The notes under the pieces: model-generated
Databases searched by the model: none
Told to the model about the DNA's origin: nothing
What the model saw: only the letters and a program-made list of their open reading frames with translations
Part shown: positions 10,301 to 19,258 of the stretch, one piece after another
Position numbering within the stretch: position 1 is the first letter of the stretch
How the letters are laid out: each line of letters opens with the position of its first letter
Translations under genes and position numbers: made by a program
NCBI RefSeq assembly: GCF_001583495.1
Contig: NZ_LQAQ01000015.1
Location: 372,001 to 436,000 of the forward strand
Direction of reading: 5' to 3'
DNA length: 64,000 nucleotides
Origin: Flammeovirga sp. SJP92
Lineage (GTDB): Bacteria; Bacteroidota; Bacteroidia; Cytophagales; Flammeovirgaceae

Positions 10301-11484
10301 AAGAGCAAGCACATGCCTACTATATTAATAGAGTTTTCTCGTTAGGTGCTGATAAAATTCGTTTGATAAAATACTGTATTGATCAGGAGGAAAAAGCTTA
10401 TGGTAATTATCTAGGGAAACTTGGAAGAAGAGGTGAATTAGATGATGTCGTTTCTGAATTGAATAAATCTAGGAAGAATAGTCTGATTGATCATTTTAAA
10501 GACCAATCAGGTGCAGAACAGCTTATAGGTCTTTTCAAAGATGATTCTTCTAGAAAAATTAAAGACAAAGCTCGTCATATTCTTCAAAAACTCAAGGTGC
10601 AAGAACCTGTTGAAGAAGAATGCGAAAACCTCTATGACTTTGGGGTATACGATTATTGTGCTTCTGAAATAAATCTTCAGAATCAAACTGATAAGATTGT
10701 TGCTATCATAGGAACTACATTTGGTCTTCGTTTTGTCGTCGGCAAAAATGATGATAGAGATATTATAAATCACACTGTATATGTTCAACATCCAATTATA
10801 AAAGATGGTGCCAAAACATCGGAACGCAGTGAATGGACACAACAAGGGAAAAATGGACAAGCAATTTTTGCAGGTTGGACTTTTGAGACTGCAGATGAAT
10901 TAATCTCTGGTGAGTATAGTTTTAAAATCTATGATTGGCGAAGAAATCTTATCGCTGAAAAGTCATTTTTAATAGAATCTGAAGTGCTTACTCAACTTAA
11001 ACAAGTTCATAATGAGGAAGAGCAAAGTGATGGTTACTACACTTTCTGTAGTCCAAAAACAGAAGGAATTGTAATAGAGGAAGGAGAGCAACTATTAAGA
11101 AATAATCAACCCATTGTACCTAATAAAGCTGTTGAATTTGATGGTTATGGAGTTTCAGAAAGTGACCTTAACAATATCATTATTTGTGATTATGTTTTGG
11201 TTTCTGAAAAAGTAGCAAAAGCAATTGGTAAGCATCATCCATTTGGATGTTTCTTCATCCCTGCCCTCATCAATACTTCAGATGGCAAATCGATTCCTTA
11301 TTACCTTATAAAACCCACTATTTATTTCGGTTCGGAGGAAACGGAAGTTCATCAAAACACACTCATTTTCACTATTGAAAATCAAACTTCCAATTTAATA
11401 TTTAAGAAAGTGATCAGAGATGAACTACAAGAAATCATTGGTTCGGAAATCCTAGAAAAACTGGAAGTGGTAACATCAAACTAA
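7333..11484 (+). CDS. Giant DUF3859-like-domain protein A (1383 aa, unknown function)
   Basis: A very large, soluble, acidic protein without signal peptide or membrane helices. Residues 1-1090 look like a long helical scaffold; a HEAT-like helix pair (SRKIKDKARHILQKL) precedes a beta domain at about 1100-1215 that resembles DUF3859 (YDFGVYDY, GLRFVVG, VQHPI, AGWTFE, SGEYSFKIYDW). About 150 further residues (1233-1383) follow that are absent from the paralogue at 12030. It is homologous along its whole length to that paralogue: IPYWDE/IPYWDD, KAYLYCDN/KAYCYCDN, QIWQYVENGE/QIWNYIKTGE. GTG at 7333 is the only plausible start: an in-frame stop lies at 7324 and the N-terminus aligns with the ATG-started paralogue. 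Operon head; the 148-aa gene follows after 8 nt. Function unknown. Confidence 0.88.
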   Translation: MGEYTKNQVIYLQKDNVASIKNALQKYQVVLNNRTAISNKGFHMEMDVKFMEDSGDEPRNLKTSDIKDFETFKKAFAVRSPSFDQMKQEDSYRDDFEASLLSEPLLFSLALEHEELKEEVIKTAKGIAEISRHYNNSESMWTYNSSAYGAVALYILTCNDINYAYILAQYLIPYWDERYTCDYDCYLFELVKQHGWIRPLIKAYLYCDNPNFRAGMMRIGYYHGNLPQDENPTLFHFLKENPEEYAWFKESIKERLLDEPMLYYKGEDDSENPVLSLYYTLNGSVDAIHDEEDEFISEFFISDTIENEATDLYNSILNSTDQPLMRLDGEGELEKEARQYTDKDTYTPGEGIMDFRAFVMALEYGAQIWQYVENGENAELINSLDKVDVMGLALESSPALYHKISYHLPGVDLDDDCNPMNKNKGLVDEMDHCLREIIDDLTLFNDESLYADDIPQAFNPLPEHRGEVRYQQLIRVLDVFYVLLGKPTFVDDVCERIIEDKEEYCLSTAEFYDRYSEENYAENGKLPPLLVKQMASIVEEFSTPYDRDSIDTDLLKKLDYCLSTSRGCYNTDHLGKHNAGDIALASYMLKMDEQNGIEDQYTLQLKEYLQAFQWEKVASIFTERDRFSDLISEDTKEKINNYITAIDTPLLSQEEMMALLNDTLVPYEEEYNGARVHHFSKTQRSYYILRFDDNISKVLIFSFWAQTLSYSKDDPRAKRFWNLMLALSPFWVLNKILKTASSSYGDLEFESPQKEKAFFQSLSEVGVPDSLLFAFEIVKSQNSYGKGTVKDLKRYLPWINTFKLVQQMDKNDAMFDMLHYRVEQLKEGLKSADDINVVQFHRDLSASDEGYNFDKETESLFHDYLHVFFTLNWKDDSKEGIADMVAKMIDYIEGNLDYDTFAPLFWSKIKGKRFHTYVDSYKSYSFEQFFWGLRESKQDRLIKLLSNGTSASFSILFNGLERGYKEKLVREGQLKFKDIIDLDFKDDEIKEQAHAYYINRVFSLGADKIRLIKYCIDQEEKAYGNYLGKLGRRGELDDVVSELNKSRKNSLIDHFKDQSGAEQLIGLFKDDSSRKIKDKARHILQKLKVQEPVEEECENLYDFGVYDYCASEINLQNQTDKIVAIIGTTFGLRFVVGKNDDRDIINHTVYVQHPIIKDGAKTSERSEWTQQGKNGQAIFAGWTFETADELISGEYSFKIYDWRRNLIAEKSFLIESEVLTQLKQVHNEEEQSDGYYTFCSPKTEGIVIEEGEQLLRNNQPIVPNKAVEFDGYGVSESDLNNIIICDYVLVSEKVAKAIGKHHPFGCFFIPALINTSDGKSIPYYLIKPTIYFGSEETEVHQNTLIFTIENQTSNLIFKKVIRDELQEIIGSEILEKLEVVTSN

Positions 11485-11492
11485 ACATCGAA

Positions 11493-11939
11493 ATGAGAAA
11501 ATTAATCAAAATAAATAAAGAGAACTGGTCCAATTTCTATGATGATGCAACGCAAAGAATGTTTGGTTGTGAACCTGAAATGTTGATCAATTTCACTCCA
11601 TACATTAATCTTTTTGTATTTGATTATGGAAGGTTAAAGCAGAATATTCACTTCTATGTCGGTTGCGAACTCACCCCTGCAAAAGTGGAAGATAGAGATG
11701 GAGATATTGTGGATAAAGTAAGCCATGCTTATATGAATTTCAATCTTTCTGAAGACAATTTACAATCTGATGGTTCTGATGAAAACACTTTTATTCTTGA
11801 AGGAAAACCTGAACTAAACGAAATCCATTTCTTTCGTAATGAAAGTGATCTTTACAGCTTTTTTATATCAGAAGAAGCACTTCAGGGTTTGAGAGTTAGT
11901 GAGGATTGTAAAGAAGATATGGAATGTAGGACCTATTAA
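11493..11939 (+). CDS. Small unknown protein linked to giant protein A (148 aa)
   Basis: An acidic soluble protein beginning 8 nt after the stop of the 1383-aa gene, so translationally linked to it. No signal peptide or membrane segment. Hydrophobic strands (INLFVFDYG, IHFYVGCEL) alternate with acidic loops, suggesting a small alpha/beta fold. It has no counterpart after the second giant gene, whose protein also lacks the C-terminal extension of protein A. That co-occurrence suggests this protein pairs with the extension. I do not recognise the family. An immunity- or chaperone-like role would fit the size and position but is speculation. Confidence 0.75.
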   Translation: MRKLIKINKENWSNFYDDATQRMFGCEPEMLINFTPYINLFVFDYGRLKQNIHFYVGCELTPAKVEDRDGDIVDKVSHAYMNFNLSEDNLQSDGSDENTFILEGKPELNEIHFFRNESDLYSFFISEEALQGLRVSEDCKEDMECRTY

Positions 11940-12029
11940 ATCGAGAGATTTTTAGAAGACATCCAACAAATAATTAAATTCTAATCATGAGGCTTATTTC
12001 TCTACGCCTCAAATTATTACTCCATCAAA

Positions 12030-15000
12030 ATGTACGAAGAATACGAGGCAAAATATGTCCTAGATTATAACCCAAATGATATTGAATCTATCATTGAGGC
12101 ATCAAAAAAATATGCAAACTTGGTCCTTTCAAAAAGAGGATTTAGGGACGACTATTGTGTGATTCAATTCAAACCTTCAGAAGCAATTACAAAAGACGTA
12201 TTTGCGGAGCATGCCAAATTGAATAAACTTGTAAAGTCAAAGTACGATACAACAACTGAAAACTTAGAAGATTCAATGTTGACCGAGACACTATTCTTTG
12301 CCAATGCATTACGATTTCCGGAACTTGAAGAAGTTGTAAAATCTGTAGCAGAAGATGTAGTGACTTTCTCAAGGGAAACGAATGATTCTTCTGAAATGTG
12401 GATCAATTGTGAAGAGCCTTTTGCTTTAGAATGGTTGATGCTATTTGCGTCAGTTTATCCAAAATACGGTTATCTGTTGGGAAGCTTTTTTATTCCTTAT
12501 TGGGATGATGAACATATGCCTGATTCACTTGAATCACTTTCTTCATGGAGTGATCAATTCGGCATTAATTCAGATACCATCAAAGCTTACTGTTACTGTG
12601 ACAACAGTTCTGCAAGAAAGGTGATGCTAGGATTTGACATCTATGGTTATTCTTTTGAAAAAGTGGATTGTCATTTCGATTTAATTACTCATTTCAGAAA
12701 TGATCCTTCCTCTTATGATTTTTTCAAAAAGACATTAGCAGAAAGATTTAAAACTCTTCCCTTTTTACAACATACTGATGATGAACGCTATTATATTGAA
12801 AATCCAATTAAGGAAATCGTCATTGAACTCCTCATGGTTCATCATCCTGAAGAGGGAGATGATTTCGATGAAATAGAATACCTAGAGCACACTTTTATCC
12901 ATAAATCAGCGAGAGAGGAAATTGATGAAATCACAAAATACATCGAAGATGTCAATCAGCAACCTATTGTCCCTAGTCACAAAGAATATGTAGCCTACAT
13001 TCAATCCATCAAAGAAAAACGTGCACCTAAAACCGATTTAGAAGGATGCTGGAAACCTTTTATTCTAGACTCCTTTTCTAATGGAATACAAATTTGGAAC
13101 TACATCAAAACGGGTGAGCAGGTGTTTAATTTTTCTGAAGTTGAAGCAATTGATCTGTATCAAAAAATCGATGCTCATGATGCTGATTTGATCTTACTGT
13201 TTGAGCAAGAATACATTCATAGTAATGGTGATTTATATGAAGACCTTGATCGAGTTTTAAAGGCTCACTTTATTCATTGGACAAAAGAAGGAAACATCAA
13301 AAACGCTGAAAAACAAATGGCTCTTCGACTCTTAGATCTTATTTTTAGATGGTTAAATAGAAAGCCTTTTGAAAATGATACACAAACAATTTTAGCAAAG
13401 CATCAGATTTGTTCTGATTCAGAGTTTCAATCGAGATACAAAGCGCATTGGTTTTCAGAACTAGAGTTTGTATTAAATGAATTTGGTGGCTATTCAAGTA
13501 CTGTTACAAGGGAACAACTTGAGAAAGGTTATTTATTAATCGAAGAAAATCGTCAAGAGGCAATTTCACTTTTAAATCAATCTTTATTTCATCAGAAAAA
13601 AAGTCGCTCACACAAAAGTTATGGCAATGTAGAAGTATTAGTGCTTGCCTCTTATTTAGTTCATAATGACAGAAAAAAGAAATATCAAGATGCTTTGACT
13701 ATAAATGCTATTGATTTCATTAAAAAGCACTTATATGATTCAGTAGTGAGTGATTTAATTCGATCTATGACATTCTCTGATTTGATTATTAAAAAAGGGG
13801 TAGTTCAAAAAGCACCAGATTACTATCAAGAAAAACAAAGATTGGAATATGAAGTTTTAGCAAATGATTATCACCTTTTTATAGATCATTTAAAATCTGA
13901 AAATTTAGGTATTGAGACTTTTCAATTGTTAGAGAAACATCTAAAAACAGAGGAAGACAGCCCTATTTCAAAAGAGCAACCTCATATTGAATGGATGGAT
14001 AATTTTTCTGATAAAACGCAAAAGTTATTAGTGGCTATTCATTATATTTTTAATGAAAAAGAAATCCATCAAATTAAGGCTTTACGTTTTGTATTAAAAT
14101 CAGCTTTTCAAATTGCCCCAGTAAAAACAGTTCATTTCCTAGATAAGGTTTATAAAGAACATCCCTATCGATACGACACTCCTCAGCAGTTTTTGAATAT
14201 GCTCGATTTATTGCTCCAATTTGGTCTTACAGAAGAAGGGTATTGGGGTTATGCAATGGAACAATTTTACCATACTTCAAACCCTGAAGATAGCATTGAG
14301 TACAAGGAAATGTTGTGCATTTGGCAGGGTACAAGAAACATGGCATTCAGTGTAAAATGTGAGTGTACACCCAATCAATCTAGCCTTACTAAAGGTATTC
14401 AAAAACTACCTTTTAGACTTCAAAACAAATTATTAGCTGAAGCAAAGAAGGTAGTAGGAGTCGCTCCCTTAGAGGTGAATTATAAAAAGTCGATTGTAGA
14501 ATACTTTGATCGCAAACTTCGAAAGGAGTTTATCTTCGAGGACAACCCTATTTATCTAAAGAATAGACTTGAAGGTGAAAAAATCTTTTGTGAATACATC
14601 AAATGGGACACTTGGCAACATCATAAGGAGTTGTTACAAACCATTATTAAAGATATCAAAGTCGAACATGAGGATGAGCTTAACCCAAAAGAAGCCCAAG
14701 AGGAATTATGGAAGATCAAGGGGTGGCGTTACATTATTCTTCAAAAAAATGGAGAAAAATTAACGCCTATTTATGGTGAGCGAGTGTTATCGTTATTGCA
14801 ACAAGGGTTTGATCAAGAGAATATTTATTATGCTCACACGCATTGTATTATCATAGATCAAAATTGCCCTGCCGATTATCTAAAGGAATTACTATCTTCT
14901 GACATGAGATTCAATTATAAAGAGATTTGGAGAAACAGCATCAAGTCATTTTTACTTTACGGCGGTGACAAAGAAAAAGTGGAACTGATTAGTCAATATG

Positions 15001-15860
15001 GAATCGATAAATGGAGATTTAATCAAGAGGATGATTATTCTGAAACTTCAATTAAAGACCTTTTTGATCATCTCCCTGATGCTTTACAAAAAAGGGTACT
15101 CTACTTACTAGGCTGTATTTCTGAGGAGGCTTTAGTTCTTAACTTAAAAAAATCACCTCAAGAATACTTCGAATTACTAGAAATAAGTAAGGTAGATTAT
15201 TCAACCATTTTCAGATACTTTTTATCTCAAACCAAACTCTCCAATCCGAATATTTATCTACAGATATTCAAAGAAACAGATGGTGCTCCATTAATAGAAA
15301 GTGAAAAAACAGAGATTAAAATCCCTATGCTTTCCATCATGGCCCACCTTCCAAAGTACTATCAATATATCATTTCTTTGGAAAATAGTAGCTCTGCTAA
15401 AATCAAAGAACATGTGAAAATGTTGATTGAAAAATATCAATTGAAAGAGAAGGTCATTGAATACGTTATTGTGGATTTTGGGATCTATAAGATGCTAGGC
15501 AATACTGATGAAGGTGGAGAACGTAAAATAGCTAATGAACCAGTTCTATTAGAAGAAACTGACCAAATATCAGCTAAAATCAATCAGTATATCGGTCTAC
15601 GTTTTACAGTAAAAAATCATGATAAAGCTCCAAAGGTTTGTCAGCATATGGTTCGCATTGATCATCCAATTAAAGATGAGAATGGAGCAATTTCCTACAC
15701 TCAATCTTCATGGAGGCAAAACGGATTAAGCAATTCTAATATTTTCTTAGGATGGCATTTTGAAAGTGAAGAGGAACTGATTGCAGGGGAATATAAAATG
15801 AGTGCTTTTGATGAAGAGGGGAATTTGTTGGTGAGGAAGAGTTTTAAGGTAATAGTGTAA
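12030..15860 (+). CDS. Giant DUF3859-like-domain protein B (1276 aa, paralogue of A)
   Basis: A 1276-residue soluble protein homologous from end to end to the 1383-aa protein at 7333. Shared landmarks in order: EYxAKYVL N-terminus, LTETLFFANAL, IPYWDDE (about residue 157), KAYCYCDN (about 189), QIWNYIKTGE (about 355), LVLASYLVHND (about 545), a helical pair, and a C-terminal DUF3859-like domain at about 1145-1276 (VDFGIYKM, GLRFTVKN, RIDHPI, LGWHFES, AGEYKMSAF). It stops at the end of that domain, without A's extra tail. It starts with ATG 90 bp after the 148-aa gene; a weak hairpin (TGAGGC/GCCTCA, 11988-12011) lies in that gap. The divergence from A shows an old duplication. Function unknown; a scaffold or adaptor role is inference. 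Confidence 0.9.
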   Translation: MYEEYEAKYVLDYNPNDIESIIEASKKYANLVLSKRGFRDDYCVIQFKPSEAITKDVFAEHAKLNKLVKSKYDTTTENLEDSMLTETLFFANALRFPELEEVVKSVAEDVVTFSRETNDSSEMWINCEEPFALEWLMLFASVYPKYGYLLGSFFIPYWDDEHMPDSLESLSSWSDQFGINSDTIKAYCYCDNSSARKVMLGFDIYGYSFEKVDCHFDLITHFRNDPSSYDFFKKTLAERFKTLPFLQHTDDERYYIENPIKEIVIELLMVHHPEEGDDFDEIEYLEHTFIHKSAREEIDEITKYIEDVNQQPIVPSHKEYVAYIQSIKEKRAPKTDLEGCWKPFILDSFSNGIQIWNYIKTGEQVFNFSEVEAIDLYQKIDAHDADLILLFEQEYIHSNGDLYEDLDRVLKAHFIHWTKEGNIKNAEKQMALRLLDLIFRWLNRKPFENDTQTILAKHQICSDSEFQSRYKAHWFSELEFVLNEFGGYSSTVTREQLEKGYLLIEENRQEAISLLNQSLFHQKKSRSHKSYGNVEVLVLASYLVHNDRKKKYQDALTINAIDFIKKHLYDSVVSDLIRSMTFSDLIIKKGVVQKAPDYYQEKQRLEYEVLANDYHLFIDHLKSENLGIETFQLLEKHLKTEEDSPISKEQPHIEWMDNFSDKTQKLLVAIHYIFNEKEIHQIKALRFVLKSAFQIAPVKTVHFLDKVYKEHPYRYDTPQQFLNMLDLLLQFGLTEEGYWGYAMEQFYHTSNPEDSIEYKEMLCIWQGTRNMAFSVKCECTPNQSSLTKGIQKLPFRLQNKLLAEAKKVVGVAPLEVNYKKSIVEYFDRKLRKEFIFEDNPIYLKNRLEGEKIFCEYIKWDTWQHHKELLQTIIKDIKVEHEDELNPKEAQEELWKIKGWRYIILQKNGEKLTPIYGERVLSLLQQGFDQENIYYAHTHCIIIDQNCPADYLKELLSSDMRFNYKEIWRNSIKSFLLYGGDKEKVELISQYGIDKWRFNQEDDYSETSIKDLFDHLPDALQKRVLYLLGCISEEALVLNLKKSPQEYFELLEISKVDYSTIFRYFLSQTKLSNPNIYLQIFKETDGAPLIESEKTEIKIPMLSIMAHLPKYYQYIISLENSSSAKIKEHVKMLIEKYQLKEKVIEYVIVDFGIYKMLGNTDEGGERKIANEPVLLEETDQISAKINQYIGLRFTVKNHDKAPKVCQHMVRIDHPIKDENGAISYTQSSWRQNGLSNSNIFLGWHFESEEELIAGEYKMSAFDEEGNLLVRKSFKVIV

Positions 15861-15869
15861 AACTTATTT

Positions 15870-15906
15870 CAGTGGTTTGATGGAAAGCTTATTCATTGAA
15901 CCACTG
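15870..15906. terminator. Bidirectional terminator between convergent genes
   Basis: A 13-bp stem with two G-T wobbles (15870-15882 with 15894-15906) and an 11-nt loop lies exactly between the stop of giant gene B and the stop of the minus-strand gene at 15908. The plus-strand tail is TTTAATTTA. Confidence 0.7.
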
Positions 15907-15907
15907 T

Positions 15908-16594
15908 TTAATTTATAATTTCAGCTAATACCTTCTCAAACTTCTCTTCACAAACATCACATCTTATGGTTAAAATTTCATGATTTAGCTCTAAATAGAT
16001 AGTTTGTGAGGAAGTACTTCCACAATTATCCCCTTTATGTTTCTCGATATATTTGATAGACTTTAATAGGTTTATTGAGACTTGTCTTTCGGTTTGCTTT
16101 TTACGGTCAATCTTCAATATGGTATCATTTTCAAAATCGATTACTAACCCTATCCCCTTTTCACTTGAATGAAAACACCCCGTTACTCTTATATGTATGT
16201 TTATTGTATCGACATGTTGGATTTTATCGCTTAAAAAGGTATTCTCTTCTATAGGTTTATAAAAATATTTCATAGCAGTAAAATTCATTTCATGAAGATT
16301 ACTATGATAAGCAACAGAGATTGTATCATTAAAAACGGATGCAAATTGTAAGTTTTTAATTGTTGAGTTTAATGTAGCAGAATGATAAGTTGCAGGAAAA
16401 TCACCTTCAAAATTACTGTTAGATTCAAATTTAAAGTCATGACCTGAGACAGTTTCTCCTCCAATCAGTTTCCATATCATAGGGTCAAAAAAATCATTAG
16501 AATAGAGAGAGTCATACTGAATCACAATGGTATTTTGTCCCAAAGTGAAAGAAGAAATCAATAAAAGTACCGTTGTAATTAATTTAGTTTTCAT
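15908..16594 (-). CDS. Exported protein of unknown function (228 aa)
   Basis: A signal peptide occupies residues 1-19 (MKTKLITTVLLLISSFTLG, cut before Q). The mature protein is beta-rich and has several cysteines (near TGCFHSS, GDNCGS and RCDVCEE) that could form disulfides or a metal site in the periplasm. No membrane helix, lipobox or sorting domain. It is convergent with giant gene B and separated from acs by a strong terminator, so it is its own unit. I do not recognise a family. Confidence 0.72.
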   Translation of the reverse strand: MKTKLITTVLLLISSFTLGQNTIVIQYDSLYSNDFFDPMIWKLIGGETVSGHDFKFESNSNFEGDFPATYHSATLNSTIKNLQFASVFNDTISVAYHSNLHEMNFTAMKYFYKPIEENTFLSDKIQHVDTINIHIRVTGCFHSSEKGIGLVIDFENDTILKIDRKKQTERQVSINLLKSIKYIEKHKGDNCGSTSSQTIYLELNHEILTIRCDVCEEKFEKVLAEIIN

Positions 16595-16632
16595 GGAAGT
16601 AAGTTACTTAGAAAAGGGTAAAAACATAAAAA

Positions 16633-16664
16633 AAAGGATCGAACATTTAACCGTTCGATCCTTT
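16633..16664 (-). terminator. Intrinsic terminator of acs
   Basis: A perfect 12-bp stem (AAAGGATCGAAC / GTTCGATCCTTT) with an 8-nt loop lies 26 bp after the acs stop. On the minus strand it runs into an unbroken T tract (CCTTTTTTTT). It ends acs and isolates it from the exported-protein gene. Confidence 0.9.
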
Positions 16665-16689
16665 AAATTATATATTCGTCTTGTGTTAA

Positions 16690-18615
16690 TTACACCTTAA
16701 CTGCATCATCCTTTACCACACCCTCTTTAATTGCTTCCACAATTGAAGGATCTAATAAAGTAGAAGTATCACCGAAGTTGTCAGTCTGACCTTCAGCAAC
16801 TTTTCTTAAAATACGACGCATGATTTTACCCGACCTTGTCTTTGGTAAACCTCTTACGATTTGTACTTTATCTGGTCTTGCAATCTTACCGATTTTGTCA
16901 ATCACCACTTCTAGAATTTGTTCTTTCAATTCTGAAATAGTGCTCACTTCCAATTCCGCAGAATCACAAACCACATAAGCATAGATACCTTGACCTTTGA
17001 TATCATGTGGATAACCCACTACTGCAGATTCTACCACTGCATTGTGCATGTTGATGGCATTTTCTACTTCTGCAGTTCCTAATCTGTGACCTGATACGTT
17101 CATTACATCATCCACACGACCAAGAATTCTGTAGTAACCATCCTCATCACGACGACAACCGTCACCTGTAAAGTATAATCCTTTGAAAGTAGAGAAGTAA
17201 GTCGACTTACAACGTTCGTGATCACCCCAAGTGGTTCTCAACATTGAAGGCCAAGGATATTTCACACAAAGGTTTCCTTCCACTCCTTTTCCTTCAATCT
17301 CATTACCTTCACCATCTACCAAGACAGGTTGAATACCTGGTAATGGAAGAGTTGCATAAGTTGGTTTGGTCGGAATAACGCCTGCTATAGGTGATATCAT
17401 GATGCCACCCGTTTCCGTTTGCCACCAAGTATCCACAATCGGGCATCTTCCTTTACCAATATGTTGGTGATACCACTCCCAAGCTTCACGGTTGATAGGT
17501 TCCCCTACCGTACCTAAAACTCTCAAGCTATCCAATTTATATAACTCTACATATTCCAAACCTTGAGCCATCAACGCTCTGATTGCTGTTGGAGCTGTGT
17601 AGAAAATATTTACTTTCAAACGGTCAACTACTCTCCAGAAACGTCCGGCATCAGGGAAAGTCGGCACACCTTCAAACATCACTGAAGTGGCTCCTTCCAA
17701 CAATGGTCCGTATACAATATAAGAGTGACCTGTAATCCAACCGATATCTGCTGTACACCAATACACATCATTTTCTTGGTATTGGAATACATTTCTGAAT
17801 GAATACCAAGTGTAAACCATGTACCCACCTGTTGAGTGCACTACACCTTTAGGCTTTCCTGTTGATCCTGAGGTATATAGAATAAATAAAGGATCTTCTG
17901 AATCCATCACTTCTGGATCACAAACTGTTGGTACAGATTTGATTTCATCGTGCCAATATACATCACGTTCAGGATCCATTTTCACGTCACCTCCCGTACG
18001 TTGGTACACAATTACTTTGTCCACATCAGGACATTGGAATAAAGCTTCATCTGCAATATTCTTCAATTCAACTACTTTGTTACCACGAGGGCCTTGATCC
18101 GCTGTGATCAAGATTTTTGCACCAGCGTCATTGATTCTGTCTGCTAATGCTTGAGCCGAGAATCCTCCAAAAATTACAGAGTGAATGGCTCCGATTCTAG
18201 CACATGCCAATACAGCAATCGCCAGTTCTGGTACCATCGGCATGTAAAGACAAACTCTATCGCCTTTTCCTACGCCATTTCTCTTTAAAACATTGGCAAA
18301 AAGACATACTTGTTCGTGCAGTTCACGATAAGAGAAAATTCTGTCTTTTTCATGAGGATCATTGGCTACCCAATGAATGGCTGTCTTGTCACCTCTAGAA
18401 AGTAAGTGACGGTCCAAGCAGTTTTCGGTGATGTTGAGTTTACCATTTGTAAACCAACTGACATTGTAATTATCGAAATCAAATTCGACAGTTTTGTCCC
18501 ATTTCTTTCTCCATACAAATTGTTCCGCTACTTCTGACCAAAAGCGTTCAGGTTCGCTCACACTGCGTCTATAGGCTACAGCGTAGTCTTCCAAGTTGTT
18601 AATTCTGCTAATCAT
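16690..18615 (-). CDS. acs: Acetyl-CoA synthetase (AMP-forming)
   Basis: Activates acetate to acetyl-CoA via acetyl-AMP in the cytoplasm, using ATP and CoA; it feeds scavenged acetate into central metabolism. The length of 641 aa is normal for the family. Visible motifs: the AMP-binding loop YTSGSTGKPKGVVH, the acetyl-pocket WWQTETGG, the hinge/A8 region GRVDDVMNVSGHR, and the C-terminal KTRSGKIMRR whose last lysine before IMRR (about residue 597) is the catalytic lysine that is acetylated for control in other bacteria. The gene is monocistronic with a strong terminator. Upstream, 145-175 bp before the start codon, lies a repeat also present before the InsA-like gene, which may link the two. 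Confidence 0.97.
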   Translation of the reverse strand: MISRINNLEDYAVAYRRSVSEPERFWSEVAEQFVWRKKWDKTVEFDFDNYNVSWFTNGKLNITENCLDRHLLSRGDKTAIHWVANDPHEKDRIFSYRELHEQVCLFANVLKRNGVGKGDRVCLYMPMVPELAIAVLACARIGAIHSVIFGGFSAQALADRINDAGAKILITADQGPRGNKVVELKNIADEALFQCPDVDKVIVYQRTGGDVKMDPERDVYWHDEIKSVPTVCDPEVMDSEDPLFILYTSGSTGKPKGVVHSTGGYMVYTWYSFRNVFQYQENDVYWCTADIGWITGHSYIVYGPLLEGATSVMFEGVPTFPDAGRFWRVVDRLKVNIFYTAPTAIRALMAQGLEYVELYKLDSLRVLGTVGEPINREAWEWYHQHIGKGRCPIVDTWWQTETGGIMISPIAGVIPTKPTYATLPLPGIQPVLVDGEGNEIEGKGVEGNLCVKYPWPSMLRTTWGDHERCKSTYFSTFKGLYFTGDGCRRDEDGYYRILGRVDDVMNVSGHRLGTAEVENAINMHNAVVESAVVGYPHDIKGQGIYAYVVCDSAELEVSTISELKEQILEVVIDKIGKIARPDKVQIVRGLPKTRSGKIMRRILRKVAEGQTDNFGDTSTLLDPSIVEAIKEGVVKDDAVKV

Positions 18616-18759
18616 TAGTGTCGTAAAGTTTGAGTAATAGACGGTGTATCAAGCATCAATTCAGCTTAAATACATTACTATTAAAGTCTTAAGTGTTTAA
18701 AATATTACTGAAGTTTTCGAATTTGAATATAGAGACTGAGAAATAAAAAAAAGAGATTT

Positions 18760-18788
18760 AACTATACTTACGCTAATTTAGTATAGTT
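18760..18788 (-). promoter_or_regulatory. Inverted-repeat element between acs and the InsA-like gene
   Basis: A 9-bp palindrome (AACTATACT / AGTATAGTT, 11-nt loop) overlaps the stop codon of the InsA-like gene and on the minus strand is followed by a run of eight T, so it can act as its terminator. Its right half (GCTAATTTAGTATAGTT, 18772-18788) is also an inverted copy, 15 of 17 bases, of a sequence upstream of that gene (19259-19275). It may therefore be an operator serving acs as well. Confidence 0.5.
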
Positions 18789-19209
18789 ATTTTTTCATTT
18801 GCCATGAGATGACCATATACTTATCTCCCACTTGTGTGATGACGGAGGAAGATGTTTTCAGATTTTCCCTATTGATAATATAGGTCAATAATTCACTGTG
18901 ATTCATCAATTGATAAGAAGGTGCGTAGGCATCGGTTTCCAAACGCGGAATATTATATTTCTTCACCCAGTTCATCACTGAGACATGACTAACCCCTAAA
19001 ATTCTTTCAATCTCTCTATAACTCACCCCTTCTAAATACAATTGCAATGCTTTGATCACATACTTCCGTTCTACCTCCCTTCCTTTTTTGGCAACGGAAA
19101 AATTATAGTGACAGTTCTTGCATTTATAACGTTGCTTTCCTTTCACAAAGCCACTCTTTATAAAGCTATTACTTTCACATTTCGGACAGGATAATTCTGA
19201 TATTGTCAT
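18787..19209 (-). CDS. InsA-like zinc-ribbon/HTH protein, possible domesticated transposase subunit
   Basis: 140 residues: an IS1 InsA-type zinc ribbon (C8-x2-C11 and C30-x2-C33) and a helix-turn-helix at about 47-82 (VSYREIERILGVSHVSVMNWV), then about 45 residues unlike InsA that end in a beta hairpin (VITQVGDKYMVISW). In IS1, InsA binds the element ends while InsB carries the DDE nuclease. No InsB reading frame or remnant lies on either side, and there is no clear target duplication, so this is not a complete insertion sequence. An intact frame, a specific C-terminus and flanking copies of a TATACTTA motif suggest a transcription factor derived from a transposase. Its location just upstream of acs in the same direction makes acs a candidate target; this is inference. 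Confidence 0.8.
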   Translation of the reverse strand: MTISELSCPKCESNSFIKSGFVKGKQRYKCKNCHYNFSVAKKGREVERKYVIKALQLYLEGVSYREIERILGVSHVSVMNWVKKYNIPRLETDAYAPSYQLMNHSELLTYIINRENLKTSSSVITQVGDKYMVISWQMKK

Positions 19210-19258
19210 AAAAATGAATAAGTACTTCTGTATTTCTGATAAATAGAATAGTACAATA

